Below, one piece after another: positions 38,944 through 52,944 of a DNA stretch of 64,000 nt. Below the pieces are notes generated by a model. It worked only from the letters and a program-made list of their open reading frames with translations. It ran no database searches and was not told the origin of the DNA. Source of the stretch: Mastigias papua (Eukaryota > Cnidaria > Scyphozoa > Rhizostomeae > Mastigiidae); the NCBI GenBank assembly GCA_964019165.1, contig OZ025272.1, positions 842,701-906,700 on the forward strand, read 5' to 3'. A program made the position numbers and the translations under genes. Positions within the stretch are counted from its first letter, which is position 1. Each line of letters opens with the position of its first letter.

Positions 38944-40261
38944 TGAATATTTGATGTAATGCTCTGTTAAATTGGTTGTGAAATGATTGAGATGGGCATA
39001 ATAGAAAGAGTATTCTCCTCAGTTTGTTTGATCTACAGAGTTTTCATCCAATTTTCGGCCGTATTTTTGAAATATATTTTGTTGAGATATACTCACACAA
39101 AGGAGCCGGTATTTCCCGTAACTGTATACGGCTAAAACAGGTGAACAATCAATGTTTCTTTTGCGGTGTACGTCTGCCACTTTCCTTTTATTGATCTTCG
39201 AGTTTTGACTTTTGTTGATCTGGAAATGACCTGTGTTTGTAGTTAATCCCCTGACAATACTATCCTGAACATTGGCATATCAATATACAGTACAACACAG
39301 CTCCCATTCGCAGCGTCCACCCTTTGATGCACCTGCTTTGAATTAGTACTTAAGAGCGCATTTTGGCACATTACCTCAGTCCTCCCAGAGGACATTTGTT
39401 GCTAAGCTGGAAAGTTGTTGCTGACATGAAATAACCTGTAATACCTCTCGTAAACTAATGAGCTTGACTTAGTCTTTTTGGTGTGCCTTGGTTCTAATCG
39501 TATTGCAAGTACTGTGTGTTATTCTACAATAGTTCTCTTAGCAACACTGTTCTGCCACAGTGTAGGTAAAACTACCAATAATTTGTCCTTTACTTAATTC
39601 TCTTATCTGAAAATTTGCCCTTTAATTTGAGTGATGGGACTAAAAAGCTATAGTAAAATTGCTGCTGAAAGGTTTTATTACTACTGATGTCAAAGTTGAA
39701 AGATGCAGGAGCCAGTGTATACATGACAGTAATGATGCAGCTAATTAAAATTTTATTCCCATTTTATGTTTTTGTTTAGTGGATTTTGTTCCACCGACAA
39801 GTTGAATCCGATTAGGAAGCAAACTTTACTTTGATGTAGGAGCCTTGAATTGAGCCATAAACCGCTCTGTTGTCATCTACTTAACATCATTTGACAGGCT
39901 TGTACACTTGTTTATGTAGCTACTTGATGAATATTTTATAAGATGAGATCTGATCTAGGAGCTTCGAGTTCATTGCTAAGCAATCATTTGTTGAAAACAA
40001 ACCGTTGTGTTAGGGACGGCTTTCCAAGTACTGATAGGCATCACAAGTTGCTTAGTTACAATCGTATGGCAAAGAGGATCTATACATCCTTACGAGGTTA
40101 GTTTACTTTGTTGCCAAGTGACGAGGTCTGGATCCCAACAAACCCTGTAAGTGCCGTCTTGGCGACCATTTCGAGAAGCGAAGAAGATAAGGAGCGTCAG
40201 AAGACCACGTTGAGAAAGATCGACCTACCTTTAGATTAGGTTTGACGCAGAATTATTTAGA
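38944..40261. other. KARS 3' UTR and CFAP20 promoter region
   Basis: About 1.3 kb between two genes on the same strand. No other exon or clear repeat. The KARS polyadenylation site and CFAP20 transcription start must both lie here; I cannot place them. Confidence 0.5.
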
Positions 40262-43200
40262 ATGTTTAAAAATACGTTCCAATCGGGCTTTCTCTCGATT
40301 TTATATAGTATAGGCAGCAAACCGTTACAGATATGGGAGAAAAAGGTGAGTTTACCATTTTCCTATTCACTAACATGTAATGGCTACCCACTTGCGTGTA
40401 CTGACAGCGTTTTCGCAGCTAGCTGTGCCTTCGATTGAAAGATAGTTGAGGTGTTTAAGTGCCTCTTGGCTCTATAAAGCATCAGGGCTATAAGCTGTCT
40501 GCATTTCAAAACGCTTTTCTTGTTAGCTGTATTCAGGCCTGGCTGTATTCCTACAAATACATGATGCACAACACAATCAACACGCGAGACATGAACGTAT
40601 GTAAGACCTTGCCAAAGACTTTGCCGCCTCTAGATTTTATCAGTAGTATTAAGTAATTTGTGTTGTATTGCTTTAGCAGCTATCTCTGTGACATCTATGA
40701 CTTTCTTGCACTCATGTTGATGCACCTTTAGTGCTGCATTGTCTGCACGATTGTCAACAAGGAGTGCCACATATGACATCTGGTTTGAGTTTTTCGTATG
40801 CCATCAAAATCCTTTTGTCGTGCTCATTCACGCCATTTCATATACTTGTATATTTCTGCCTAAGCAGTTCTGCTTATTTACCAATATATACTTTGAAAGT
40901 TTTGTCATCTTTTGTGAGATCTGAAGTTGAGTGAGAGTTGCCTTAAATGCACATACTTCCAGGGTAGTATGACAAATTCTTTTTCAGTAATTTTGGAAAG
41001 CAGCTCTTATTAGTTGTGCGTATTATGTTAGAAAATGACCACACAGCTCGTCATATCTATCAAAGAGAATACGTGTCCTTTGCAGTGTAGGTGATTCTTG
41101 GATGTACAAAGATGAAAGATGAAATTGAAAGATGAAAATGAAGAGATCAAAAGTATAAGCCATTGCCAGAATGGGTGGACTTGTGTATACAAATGTGACT
41201 TCTCATTAATATAGCATTATCCAATATCTCTTTTTGAATGTTTAGATATAGTATTCTGTCATATTTCTTACATTGTACCTTCTAAAATGTTATGATTTCA
41301 TTTTAGGTTAGAAATGGCCACATAAAACGAATTACAGACAATGACATTCAGTCACTTGTACTAGAAATATTTGGAACCAATGTCAGGTAAATGTCTGAAT
41401 GTTATTATTACCTTGCATTGTCTTCTTGTTTTACTTTTATTTTATCATTGTTTACCAAAGTAGGTTAGTACCAACAAACTTTGCAGAAACATATGTATTT
41501 GTGATGAATATTTGGCTTATAGCCTTTGTGTTATCAAATTTGAAACAGAATCCAGGTTTAATTATGGTATAAAAATACTAGATTCTGATTTCATTTGTCA
41601 CTTTGTTGTTTTTCCAGCACTGTGTACATCACATGCCCTGCTGATCCAAAGAAAACTCTTGGAATCAAATTACCTTTTCTTGTCATGATCATTAAAAATC
41701 TGAAAAAGTACTTCACATTTGAAGTAACTGTAAGTAAACTTTCTTTTTGCAGCATGTTGTTGGATTCTACTTGTTTTATATTGTAAGTGGAATAGTCCAC
41801 TTTGAGACTTCAGTGATATATATATTTTCTATATATTGGAGTCCAAAAGTCACACACCATTCCGTAGTCAACTGCTTTTATAGTGTGCAATGTATTATAT
41901 GTGAGCCTTTTGCCTTATTACAGATGTTCAATATTTATATCTATCTCCATATTTATAATGTACTGTCTAAAGTTTTCAGCCTTGAGCTAGCAATCAGCTG
42001 CTAAGTTCAAGTCTGAAATGTAGTTGAAACATGAGAATAGTTTGGATTTCTAGTCCTAGAGTTTTGTTGTTGCCAAGTAAGTTGTGTTTTTTATATATGC
42101 AAGCTGCATTTTTAACAGTCCAGTTAGCCATTGAATCCAATCCATGTCTAAAAGATGATAATTGTTTTCAGGTATTAGATGATAAGAATGTAAAGAGACG
42201 ATTCAGAGCTTCAAATTACCAGTCATCAACAAGGGTCAAACCATTCATTTGTACTATGCCAATGAGGCTTGATGATGGATGGAACCAAATCCAGGTAGAT
42301 AGGCTGCTCAATACATATCAGCTAGTTAACCCTGTTTCTGTCATTTGCAGTCTTTCTAATATAGTTCTTAGCCATTCTGCTAATATGAAGTTCAATAAGT
42401 TAAATGACATTGCTATGTTTCCAGGATGTGCTTAAGCATGTTGTAAAGAGTGGTTAAACCTTCTGCTCATAGTAGATTCAATAAGGTTACAAAGCTCTAC
42501 TTTGTTTCCAGGAAGTAATTAAAAGTCCATGTAGAAATTGCATATTCATTTTAATTTTCAGCAGACAATTACTTGGAGCTTATTTTAGATGCCATTGAAA
42601 GAAGGGTCTATAGTCTGTTTTCTCTTTGTAATCTTTTGTATTGACAGCTGACTACAGAAAATTGATGAATATAAATCATTGTTAAATTCAATAGGTGCAT
42701 GAACAATGACTCTAGCAATTGATTGTAATGCTTATTCAAGGATTGCAATGTATTACATCCTTTTCAATGCAAAGATGCTCAGCCAAACATATTTGAATCT
42801 TTGTATTTTGATGGAACATATGTATACACAGAAGATATTTCATGATGATGCAGTACTTTCCTTTCGTGCTTTTTGTTGTGAAAATAGTGGTTATTTTCTT
42901 TGTTGTACTGTATACTATGTTTAATGAGTCTATTCTTACTAATTATGAGCTCAATTTTCCTACAGTTCAATCTCTCAGATTTTACACGACGTGCATATGG
43001 AACAAATTACATTGAAACTCTCCGTGTTCAAGTAGGTGTATATATAGTATCATTTTTTGCCCTAATACTGAGTATATGAATGCCAGTGAACAAATAGAGA
43101 TGAACATAGAACCTGTGAATCATAAGGATGTTTCATGATGGGTATAGTAATATTTCAGTAGTATTCATCTATAAGAACTAAACCCACACACTTTTTAAGC

Positions 43201-43863
43201 TTAATTTATGTGTTAAATGATTTCTCAATCATGACAATTGGTTCTACCTAACCTTGATAATGATCCATCTTAGATTCATGCAAACTGTCGGATTCGACGA
43301 GTATACTTCTCTGATCGACTCTACTCGGAAGATGAGCTCCCAGCTGAATTCAAATTATACTTACCAATTCAGAACAAAGCCAAAGCAGCAGAAGGTACTG
43401 TTCCTATCTGTGCTGAAACAGCTTATTTTTTATATCAATTTTGTAATTACAAAGTCAAGATTCTGTGCACCTTTACCTTATTGCTTATTGCCAAGATGTA
43501 AGCATAGAGGTGACTAATTAATATGAAGGTCTTATGCTTCTCAATCTAAGCCAAATACAGTGACTACATATTTTGCTATATATCACTCAAGTGAAAGTGG
43601 ATGCAAAGTTAAGATTGTTTTGAAAGTTTATTGAAGCCATGTGTTAGGTTGCAGACCAGACAAGGATATTTGTGGCCTTTGCAAAGTTTTGTCTCTTGTT
43701 AGATTTATTTTTGGGAGAATTGCAAGATTCATTTAGCTTTGAACTTTTCTTAATGCTTGCTGGATCAAAGGCCTTTTTTTAAGTTAAGCATTTTTAACAG
43801 CAGACAGGTTAGATTTGTTGTTAGCTAATTTTTGTTCTTTTCATATTTTCAGCTGGCAAGTGA
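40262..43863 (+). CDS. CFAP20: Cilia- and flagella-associated protein 20 (BUG22/GTL3), seven exons
   Basis: Exons: 40262-40345, 41307-41386, 41618-41729, 42172-42294, 42966-43031, 43274-43394, 43853-43863; 198 aa (human 193). The start [20 protein letters not shown] is the family's invariant N-terminus. Near-invariant blocks follow: [66 protein letters not shown] [15 protein letters not shown] and [24 protein letters not shown]20 is an inner junction protein of ciliary doublet microtubules, so it acts in motile cilia and in centriole/cilium maintenance (family knowledge). The last exon adds only three codons (AGK) before the stop, which is usual for the variable tail; reading through the donor at 43395 instead would give a long unrelated tail. 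The coding sequence looks intact and its presence fits a ciliated animal. Confidence 0.97.
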
Positions 43864-44670
43864 ACTGATAAATACGAACCTGATGCGATTCCTACTTCAT
43901 GTATTAACAACCTTTTGTAAATAATGCTGGATTATAGATGTGGCATTTATTAAAGAATTATATGTTTTGTTTAGATCGAAGCTAATGTGTGTATGTGTAC
44001 TTGTAACAGCATTTTTTTGAGTATGAATCTTGAAGTGTTTGTCATCTTTTAATTTCTAAGAATTTGTTGTATATAGAGATGGTAAAGATGTTTGTGTAAG
44101 GACTTATGATCTATCTTTGACTTCCTTCCTCTTTGGGACTTTTGTAGACATGTGAATCATTGTCCCTATTTGCATGTTGCAGTTTGTCAGGATGTAGAAT
44201 GAGGGTCAGGTTTGGCTGTGATTTTCTGCTAGCAGAGGAATTCTATGCTCTGTATATGAAGAAATTATGAAAGTTATTCACTTGCTTTGGAGAACTAAAA
44301 GCTTCCTCCAAGCATTTTGACATAGAGAACCACAGAAACAATTTGAAGAGGAGGGGGGAGCACTGTGGAACTGAAATGAACTTAGCTGGAATTAAATCAA
44401 ATTTACATTTGATTAATAAACCAAACTCATAAATGCTCCATGGTTCACACAATATAATTCTATTGTTGATAGCCTGGTAGTAATAGTTGTTCATTTTCAT
44501 AAATCATTCAATATTAAAATTTTGCTACGCCTCATGACTCAAAGATCTATAGCCTTGCAAAGGGCATTTGCCCTTCTTTCATGTTCTGCAAAATGTGAAC
44601 TGCCATGGTGATGTAACTATAGTTACCAACCTTAGAGATATGCTGCCTTGGTTTGACGCAGAGGCTAGAA
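43864..44670. other. CFAP20 3' UTR and PSMG4 promoter region
   Basis: About 0.8 kb, AT-rich. No coding exon or repeat recognised. Confidence 0.5.
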
Positions 44671-46918
44671 ATGGCGGGCGTGCTTGAAGAGGATGCAAAT
44701 GCGGAGTCTGCTTTCTGCGAGCATAGTTTTCGTGAGCAGATATGCGATGAGATGTATTTCTTCAAAACATTGACAATGAGAGATTCCTTATTTATATGGA
44801 TTGGCAATGGACCTAATTTTGATCACCTAGCAGTATCCACACCATCAAAAATGGTATGGGCATGAGCTTCTTCATATCTATTATTTGATTAATAGACATC
44901 GAATGGTGTAAAATCTGGCGCGCAACTACGGGGGGAGTTCCTGGGGGTCTAGATCTCTGCCATTTTCTTTCAAAATCATTAAAATCCCCTTTTCGAAATA
45001 GTTTGGAGCTATTTATCTCATTTTTGCTGAAAAGATCTGATTATAATTACCCTTAGACTTGAAAGTAGTGCAGCCTTCAAAGTTTCCCTAAGTCAGGCCC
45101 GTAGCCATTTGGAACCAAGGATATGGCCCTTCCAGAGTTCTAAAGTTTATCTCAGTGCCCCTTACGTAATTGATGCATTCTAACATTTTTGCATCATCTT
45201 CGCATTCACTAGATTAGGCTCACTTGTAAACAGATCGCAACTTTTCATTGCAGCACGTAGAGAGCACGCTCACCATAAATGGAATCATTTAATATCGTCG
45301 CTTCACAACTCTTACTCGCTCACCATCACTTACTGCTCTTGATATTTCTGCTTTGGGAGAGTTGATTTTCCCAACATCCCTCAGTGAATAACCAGAGACT
45401 GTTATTTTTCTTATTGAAGGAAAGATTCTAATAGAAGAAATGAAATCCAGCACCAAGGTGAAGTTTGAAAAAATTTCTGTCCCATTAGACCCAACCATGG
45501 TGGGTCCTCCTACATCACTAAGCCTTCCCACAATTCACCCTAAGGCTGTTAGCAATCTGGTAATCCCAATAAACGGAGTAACTGTGCATCCTCTCTGCTT
45601 AGAATCTCCTTGACTATGGCCTACATCTGAAAAGTATTATTCCTAGCTTTATTCTCTTATTATGCAGATTAATAATAGGGCTTTCTTTTAGATTGTATTC
45701 TAGGACATTCTCCTTTCAGGATTAAGTTTTTCAGGCAGCATGCTCTGGCTGAGTGACCAGTGAAAGGCATTTGCCTTTGAGTTACTAGTGGCTATAGTTT
45801 CATGGTTTTGTTCTGTACAGTGACGGTCTCCTTAACATTCCCCCATTTATCATGGCATGTTATTGTGCAATGGAACATTACTTGTAGCTATTCCTCTGAC
45901 TTAGGTATCTATCCCACCATGTGCAACAGTACTTGGGGAAGATGTAGACAATTTCCACAATCCATTGGCGCAGAGATTGTGTAAGTCCTAGCGTTGAATG
46001 ATATAATTGAAATGATATTTTCAAGTATGTATATATCTGTTAGATGCATTCTCATCATTTAAAGTAGGCAATTAAAGCCACTATGAAGATCTTTCAGTTT
46101 ATAGCACATTTCATATCAGATCAATATCTGTCAAAATCCTCATATTAGATAGGGACAGATTTATTTGACTCTTATTGGATTTTGTCAGCAACACTTACCA
46201 AATTCAACCATGCTCACTCAGATGGTTAGCAGAGCCACTCTGTCACTAGCACTGACTATCTTGAAAATGGTCATGTTTGCTTTTGGTGCCCAGAACGATA
46301 AAATTGGGTGAATATGTTTGGCTTTGAAGTAGATTTGATTGTGTTGAATAGTACATCTTAGTTCTTCTTGTCTGTATGCAAATTAAGCACATTCTATGGC
46401 AAATTTTAAGTTGTGCATGCAAATAGCAAGTATGCATGCATACGTGCATTGATTTTTGCAATCTGTTTGATGTAAAATGTATGTACAGGCTCATCATGAG
46501 ATTTTATTGGGCCTAGGGCAAATAGAAAATGTGGAGCCCCGGATGATATCATTGTGGCATATAGAAGCCATCAAAGAATCACCTCAAAGATCTTGGGGCC
46601 CCTCTCAGGCTTTGGACTCAGGGCAATCTGCCCCCCCCTACTTCCCTTCTCAGTTGGCCTGTATGTTTTTATGTGCTTGCTACCTTACCATGTTATATAC
46701 ATATTATTAACCATGTTATATATTTTTGTATATTTTTCATTTCTCATTGTAGTATGCTATACTGTGTCATACTCCAATCTATTATTTGTCCATTTATAGC
46801 AAAAAGATTAAAAAAGCAAATACTTTTAAGCTACAATGCATCAAGGAATGAAGATGTTTTGCAGTTACTTGAAAAGAGAATTTTTGAAGAATTCAACAAA
46901 CACCCAGAGAGATTTTGA
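44671..46918 (+). CDS. PSMG4: Proteasome assembly chaperone 4 (PSMG4/PAC4), three exons
   Basis: Exons: 44671-44853, 45905-45980, 46800-46918; 125 aa (human 123). Similarity is modest at the N-terminus and clear afterwards: MRDSLFIWIGNGPNFDHLAV matches the family's DSLFLWVG region. LAQRLSKRLKKQILLSYN matches its LAQRLARK...QVFVSYN, and the end (FNKHPERF) matches its AFPEKF terminus. PAC4 pairs with PAC3 and helps assemble the alpha ring of the 20S proteasome in the cytosol (family knowledge). The start is the first ATG of the exon and gives a normal length. The open frames over the exon 3 acceptor are intronic and not part of the protein. Confidence 0.93.
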
Positions 46919-47769
46919 TTTATATTTCATGTAAATCTGGCATTGCTCATAATGCAGAAATATTCCACCAATTGCATCATCTGTGGAGGATTGCTCTACA
47001 AAATCATTTTATGACAACTGTGGAGGAGTCAATTATGTTCAACCCCTTATTAACTGTTGTTGAGTGAACATCTCCTCCTCAGTAGAGAACAATAGTATGT
47101 TCTGTAGAAATTTACATCAGAAGAGGATCATTGCCTTTTAGCAACATTTTCGTTGTTTTATCATCTTTGTAGAATTTCACTAGTATTTTTGCAAAATTTT
47201 TGGCAATTTGCAAGAATATATAACACTTTTGACCTGAAATTAAATTGCTTGTGACATTTTCTAGCAAATATCTTCTTGCCTAAATATTACCCAACAATAC
47301 TGTGTTTGAGACTGTGTTTGAGCTAATGCTTCATCTGAGAAATTGCATCAGAGATATGTAAGATATGAGAGGATTATCAAATAATGTTTTTGTACAGATA
47401 AACTATCATAATAATAAAAATGTGATAGATAAAGGGAAAGCAATTTTATATGAAGTAGACTTTCAGAAAATGATTTTGTTTGTTTTCATGATTCAAGATC
47501 CCTACTCTATAATGGATTGATTATTGCCATGCTATGTATTTCATTTGTTGTATTCAATATCAATTTTTTGTAAAAACAAACATCATGCACAAACATCATG
47601 CACAGGCATCAACAGATGTTTGCTCAAAGCACTTATAGCTACATGCTTTAAGTGTACACATTGCATTGGAACATTCAAGGAGGATGCCGCCTTGCAGGAT
47701 GTCCCCAGAGAAAAGCTACTCTCGTAACTGTGTCAGAGAACTGGATACGAGGCTATGAAATACATAGCA
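46919..47769. other. PSMG4 3' UTR and RBM18 promoter region
   Basis: About 0.85 kb, AT-rich. AATAAAA at about 47412 could be a polyadenylation signal. No coding exon recognised. Confidence 0.45.
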
Positions 47770-50700
47770 ATGGCGGCAAGTTCTGAATCCGTGAGTTTGA
47801 GTATTTCCTTATTTTCTGCTTGGCATTTGCATAACCATTAAGTTCAAAACTAGTGCAAAGTTGTAATTCGTCTTCAACAGTACAGGGAGGCTTAATCTCA
47901 ATTGCCTATTCAATACATAGGGATGTGATAGCCACGGCAACGTATTAGTTGTAAGTGAAAGTCAAACTTGTCGCCCACACGCACGGGCTCTAGGTAACTG
48001 CTTTTCACATCAATGTAGGATAAGGCTACCTATCTCTTTTGAAAGACAAACATTAAGATGCCAAGAGAACATTATGAATGAGATATACTTAATATAAACT
48101 ATTATTATATTAGATATCAGGGAATGAATTAACAGTATATAGATGCACTGTTTAAACCTGTATTTTATAGTCTAAGTGGTGTGAGGAAGATGTTCCCCAC
48201 TCACTAGAAGGTAGAATAAAGTCTGGAATATATATTATATAGGTTTGTTCTCATTCAACTTTAAAGGTCTCAATGGCATCATCTGAAAATGAGGATAGCA
48301 AACTTTGGATTGGAAATTTGGATAGTACTGTTACAGAGTAAGAAATATTTCTCAAATGTCTCCACTACTACCTTTCGCTGAATAATGACCAGCCTGCATT
48401 GGTTTGTCATTTTGAATTACGTGTACATTATTTCACATTTTTGACTGTATGAACAAATGAAGTTCTCTTTCATTACAGATTTATTTCAGAAGAGACTTTT
48501 TTGCCCAGTACTAAAGCTTTGAATTGTAAAACTTTTCTCAAGACTTTCTTGGTACAAATGTTTGTACTCAGATATTTTGCTAATCTGTACTCATAAAGGA
48601 AAGCTTGTTATATGACACCACAGCACTACAGATACACACTGTTACATCTGAGGCGTATCATGGGAAACATAGATTAACAAAAGAAATATATATATATATA
48701 TATATAAATTAAATAAAGAGATGTTGGGTTTGCTTAAAATCAGAGTTTTGCATTTACATGAACTTATCAGTTTTCTTAGATCTTAAAAATTTGGTTTGGA
48801 ACCTTCTTAATTTTTTAAGTAGATGAGCACTACTTTCATACAAACTACTTTCTCAATTGGTGAGAGGTGACTAAACTGATTTGCATGCTCATTTGAAGGT
48901 GGAAGCCCTTACTTACACATACAATGTTATATGCAACATTAGTAGCACTCCTATAATACCAGAATTTCATGCTCTTTTGTGACCCCTTTTGGCCCCTGCT
49001 CCCATCAATGCTAGCTTGAATTAACATGCCTAGATTGCTCAGTTTCATTCTTTTTCAACATTAGATTAATGAACAAGCATTTGGGTTCTTACAGAATTAA
49101 GTATCTTTATGCATGTATGTATATTCATTTCATAACTATGCAAGGAATAGCAGATATTTGACATTCCATCATTTTTTTATCCTCATAGATATCAGCTTTT
49201 ACAAATTTTGAAGAAAGTTGGAAACATTGAAAAGTTTGAGTTTTTATTTCATCTGAATGGACAACTGAAAGGGAAGCCAAAAGGTTACTGCTTTGTCAAG
49301 TTTGAAACTAATGCTGTAAGTATTTCAAAGCATGTTCTTAGAGAATAAACAAGATTATGCTTCAAGCAGATTTATGTCTAGCTTTTTTCCTGTCGTCTTT
49401 TGTATTTTTGTTTTCTCTACATATCCCCACCGTCCCATGAGACAAATCTTATTAGCTTCTAAGTTCATTCTATTATGTCTATTCTCTACTGAGTGTCTAT
49501 TTCTGTACCCATCCAGTAATGGGTTCACACCTTGTAAGTATTTATCAAACTCATTTCCTTACTAAATCCACTTGTTTCATGAATCTTTAAATTCACCTTG
49601 GTTTTATTAGTATGCTGTTTTGTATTTCAGGAAAATCATTACTTTAATTCAAGTTATTTTGTATATTCATTTCTAGTTTGTGGAGCTATATAAATAAAAT
49701 GCTAAATATTTGTAAATAAGAGTCTTTTTTAGTTTTGTGGCATCCAGTTTTGCCTTGCTAATTGGACCTTCTTTTGTTGTACATCTTAATTAAATCTATT
49801 TATGCTTGTATATCTTCTCTTCCATCATAGGAGTCAGAAAATGCAATTAAAAAACTGAATGGTCTGCAGTTAGAATCAAAGAGGATAATTGTTGATTGGG
49901 CCAGGAAACAGCAAGTGTCTAATGAACAGGTTGGTTCAAATAACTATTTCCTTCAGAAAAGTTAGTTTCCATTTTAGAGCTAAGTATATTGTATATTGGT
50001 ATTCTTCTTCAATATCTGTTTGCCAGTCAAGTAGCATTGTAAGTCTAGTACTAAAGAGAGTACCATTCAAAATGTTTACAACATAGAAAAGATTTAAATT
50101 TCTCAATTTTATGTTTGTGTACTAAGTAAATATGGCAAGATTAATTCTAAAAGTCATTAGTTCAGAATGAAAAAATACCATACTTTTTGTCTTGCTTTGT
50201 CCCACATGATGATTAATTGTCATCTGGGTCATAGCTATGGAAATTAACTGTGCACATTTGTATTTTAAGAATATACCTCTAAAGAAGGAGGAAGTGCCAA
50301 ATAAAGTTGGAAAAGACGTTTCAAAGTAAGTGATCAAGTTTATAAATAAACATTTTTTATACATATACAGTCAACTCTCTGAGTGGACACTTCTATAAAG
50401 CAGACACCCCGTTAGGATGGAAACTTATTGAAATTCTTGCCAAATCAAATAGAAAATGCTGTATGTTTATATTCCATAAGACAGACACCTCGTTAAGATG
50501 GACAGTGGGCACCATGTCTTTGTCCCAAAATCAAAAACACTTGAATAAGTAGACACTAGAATTAGTCAGACATGCCATGCAGAAGTTTGAGCTTCTGTAT
50601 TGTTTGATTTTGTTGCTTAAAAAGTAAAAGTTAATCCCATACATGATTGTACGCGTCGGGAATTGCATGTTAGAGAGGATGCTTATCATCGGACATAGGG

Positions 50701-51433
50701 TGCTCAGGTAGCTTTCCTCACCGCCTTTGTCTCTCGAGACTTGCCACCTGGTACCTATTTGTAGCTCGGTGGAAAGTGAGCGAGCATCAGACCTACGACC
50801 CAGGATGCACCTCAAGCAAGTCAATCTTTCAAACATGAGTAAATATCACAGAAGAAATTGTAGCTGTTGCCACCGAAAGGCTTTTCAGCGAAACTTCCAT
50901 TGTTTCAAAAGTTAAGTATCGGTATAAAGGTTGATGGGAATATATTGAATCACAAGTAGTCATGTCCATGAAGAAAGCTCAAAAAGCATATATTGTGTCT
51001 GTAAAGGAGGACACTTGCCCTGTGCTATTGACTTCATGGGAAATAGGAAATGGGAAATTGTTGCAACCAGGCACCGATATGCTGCTGTTTCGGCAGCGAG
51101 CGAGCAGCAACAATTCAAGCTTTGCTGCTTACCACTTCAAAAAGGGAGAAAACTCTTATTGAATTAAAAAAAAATTTTACAGAGGTACTTGCTAATTTGA
51201 ATTTTTGAACAGAAATTAAGTATCCTTCATATCTTGAGCACTGCAGCATGATTGATCTGTCTTTCAGGGAGAGCAAAATCAGAGCCATAGAAAAAAAGCT
51301 GCGCTTGATGGAGCAAGGCATTGACACATCATTAAACAATCCATTGATAGAGAAGTTTAACTCAAACAGACGTTGTACAAAGAAAATTGCACATCCTTAT
51401 AAGCAACGCCGTAGAAAATCCCACAGAAGGTAG
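47770..51433 (+). CDS. RBM18: RNA-binding protein 18 (RBM18), six exons
   Basis: Exons: 47770-47790, 48267-48337, 49189-49315, 49831-49929, 50270-50325, 51268-51433; 179 aa (human 190). One RRM domain spans about residues 19-102. RNP2 is LWIGNL; RNP1 is KGYCFVKFE. The domain ends with RIIVDWARKQ. A Lys-rich linker and a helix ESKIRAIEKKLRLME correspond to the conserved KIKAIEAKLK of human RBM18, and the protein ends very basic (KQRRRKSHRR) like the family. The start is taken from a seven-codon first exon (MAASSES) that splices in frame to exon 2; translation from the internal ATG at 48273 would give nearly the same protein, so the first exon is a little less sure. RBM18 is a conserved, poorly studied RNA-binding protein. 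Coding sequence intact. Confidence 0.93.
50368..50512. mobile_element. Possible pogo/Tc1-type remnant in RBM18 intron 5
   Basis: The motif CAGTCAACTCTCTGAGTGGA preceded by TATA, with a related second copy (ACACCTCGTTAAGATGGACA) about 110 bp later, resembles the terminal and subterminal repeats of Tigger/pogo-like elements. No matching right terminus or transposase was found. Weak call. Confidence 0.3.
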
Positions 51434-52944
51434 TAAAGGTGAGAGAATTGGTTCTCATGTTTACGTTTGTCTTGCATCTGTGGGTTACCTTTCTTATCGT
51501 TCTTCAATTGCCATAGCTGGAACACATATCGGCCATCATGAATCGTTATTCTGTGAATGCTTTCTATAGCTTCATATGAAGAAGGTGTGAGAACACAAAT
51601 ATTAAATGGCTCCAGATTAAGACGACTTTTAGACTAGGCAAAGTCGAATCTGTGTTAAAATATTTAAGTTTGATAATTCATGGTTAATGTTTTAGTTAGT
51701 CAATGAGTAGTTGTTAATACCAGGGTATCATGTTTGTTTCAACATTGTGTTCGTGATTATAGCAGGGCTGCAGTTCGGTTTAAAATTAGGATTACAGTTT
51801 CCGCTGTAGTTTGTATTTGATCTGAGATTCAGAGTGAATACTAGTATAAGAATCCTAGTGTGAAACGCGGATTTTGACAAGAGACTGTTAGCAAGGTTTC
51901 ATAATCAATAGACCCTCTTGTATGCAAGTAATGGGTTTGTCCCATCATGGCGAAGTAATTGTATCCCTTGTTTATTTAATAACGCAGTTATTGTATTATC
52001 TATCAATGATTTGTTCTGTGTTTGTGAATACATCTGTATTTTATTGTTTCACTAGTGTCGTTCAATGACATCATCGCTAGTGTCTGGTACTCCATGTAGT
52101 TCAATATTTCCAATCTCTTATTTTGGAACTAGTTCGAATTTCTAAATCTGAGTATTCTTCAATTCGAATCCATCTTTCTTTGTTAATCGACGGACACACA
52201 CTTTTGAAGCCACCACAAGCCTTTACTTTTATAGTATCATCACTCCCATTAGGTGTGTGTTATTCCAGTAGTTTAATAGTATCTACAACTTTGTGTTTTC
52301 ATCCGTTTTACACTTCCATAATAACCGACTTGCTGTTCGACGTTTAACACTGCTATTCTGTTTTACAGTCCCGTGTTCTATAGGCCAACCTTTTTAAGTC
52401 TAAGAGAAACCTCCATTAGAGTTAGGGCGATACTTTGTAAGAGAATTATCATCTGTTTACTTCCCGGATGCATCATTCATACCTCAATCTTCATTCAGCC
52501 AAATTGGAGCCACAAGATTCTATACAAATGTTTTGTAGAAATTATTCAACGTACCAACGCCGACTATCTGCTGGTTCAGGGATGTAGTGTTAAAGTGCCA
52601 AGAGAACAGCCAGGGAGATACCAAGTTTTGTATCTTGTTACTCTTCATTCAAATCAATTCAAATCAAACTCCAATACTTTAGATCTATCCTACTCTCTCT
52701 GTCTACTTCCATCTCTTTCTTGAACTCTGTCCAACTATCTTACTGTCTTACTTTCCAAGTCTCTTTGGTGTAGACAAATTAAACGAATCTATAAGTTTCT
52801 ACCAATCAAAATTAAGAATAAAAGGATACAAGATTTACGTAAATATTGCGAATACACAACTTACAAAAACAACTCTGTGTACGTAATTATGACTAATGTA
52901 AAGGTTATACTTAGGCTGTGCATTTAGTAAACAACGATATTATT
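51434..52944. other. RBM18 3' side and gene-free DNA
   Basis: No gene recognised. It contains the first copy (51859-52133) of a diverged dispersed repeat. Frames at 52123-52347 and 52373-52723 (+) show no domain. Confidence 0.5.
51859..52133 (+). repeat. Old dispersed repeat, copy A
   Basis: Aligns in the same orientation with 57857-58142, with matching blocks in the same order: GATTTTGACA, ATGCAAGT, TGTGTTTGTGAATA, TTCA(A/G)TGA, ATATTTCCAAT-like and the end CGAACTGG/GGAACTAGT. There are many substitutions and small indels, so the copies are old. Class unknown. Confidence 0.7.

Noticed and set aside
43395..43517. Read-through of CFAP20 exon 6 past its donor
   Set aside because: Would add an unrelated hydrophobic tail; splicing to 43853 gives the normal family length.
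46477..46799. Open frames upstream of PSMG4 exon 3
   Set aside because: Intronic sequence; the family similarity begins at the acceptor at 46799.
52123..52723. Two open frames of 74 and 116 codons considered as genes
   Set aside because: No domain, no splice context, and the first overlaps the end of a diverged repeat.
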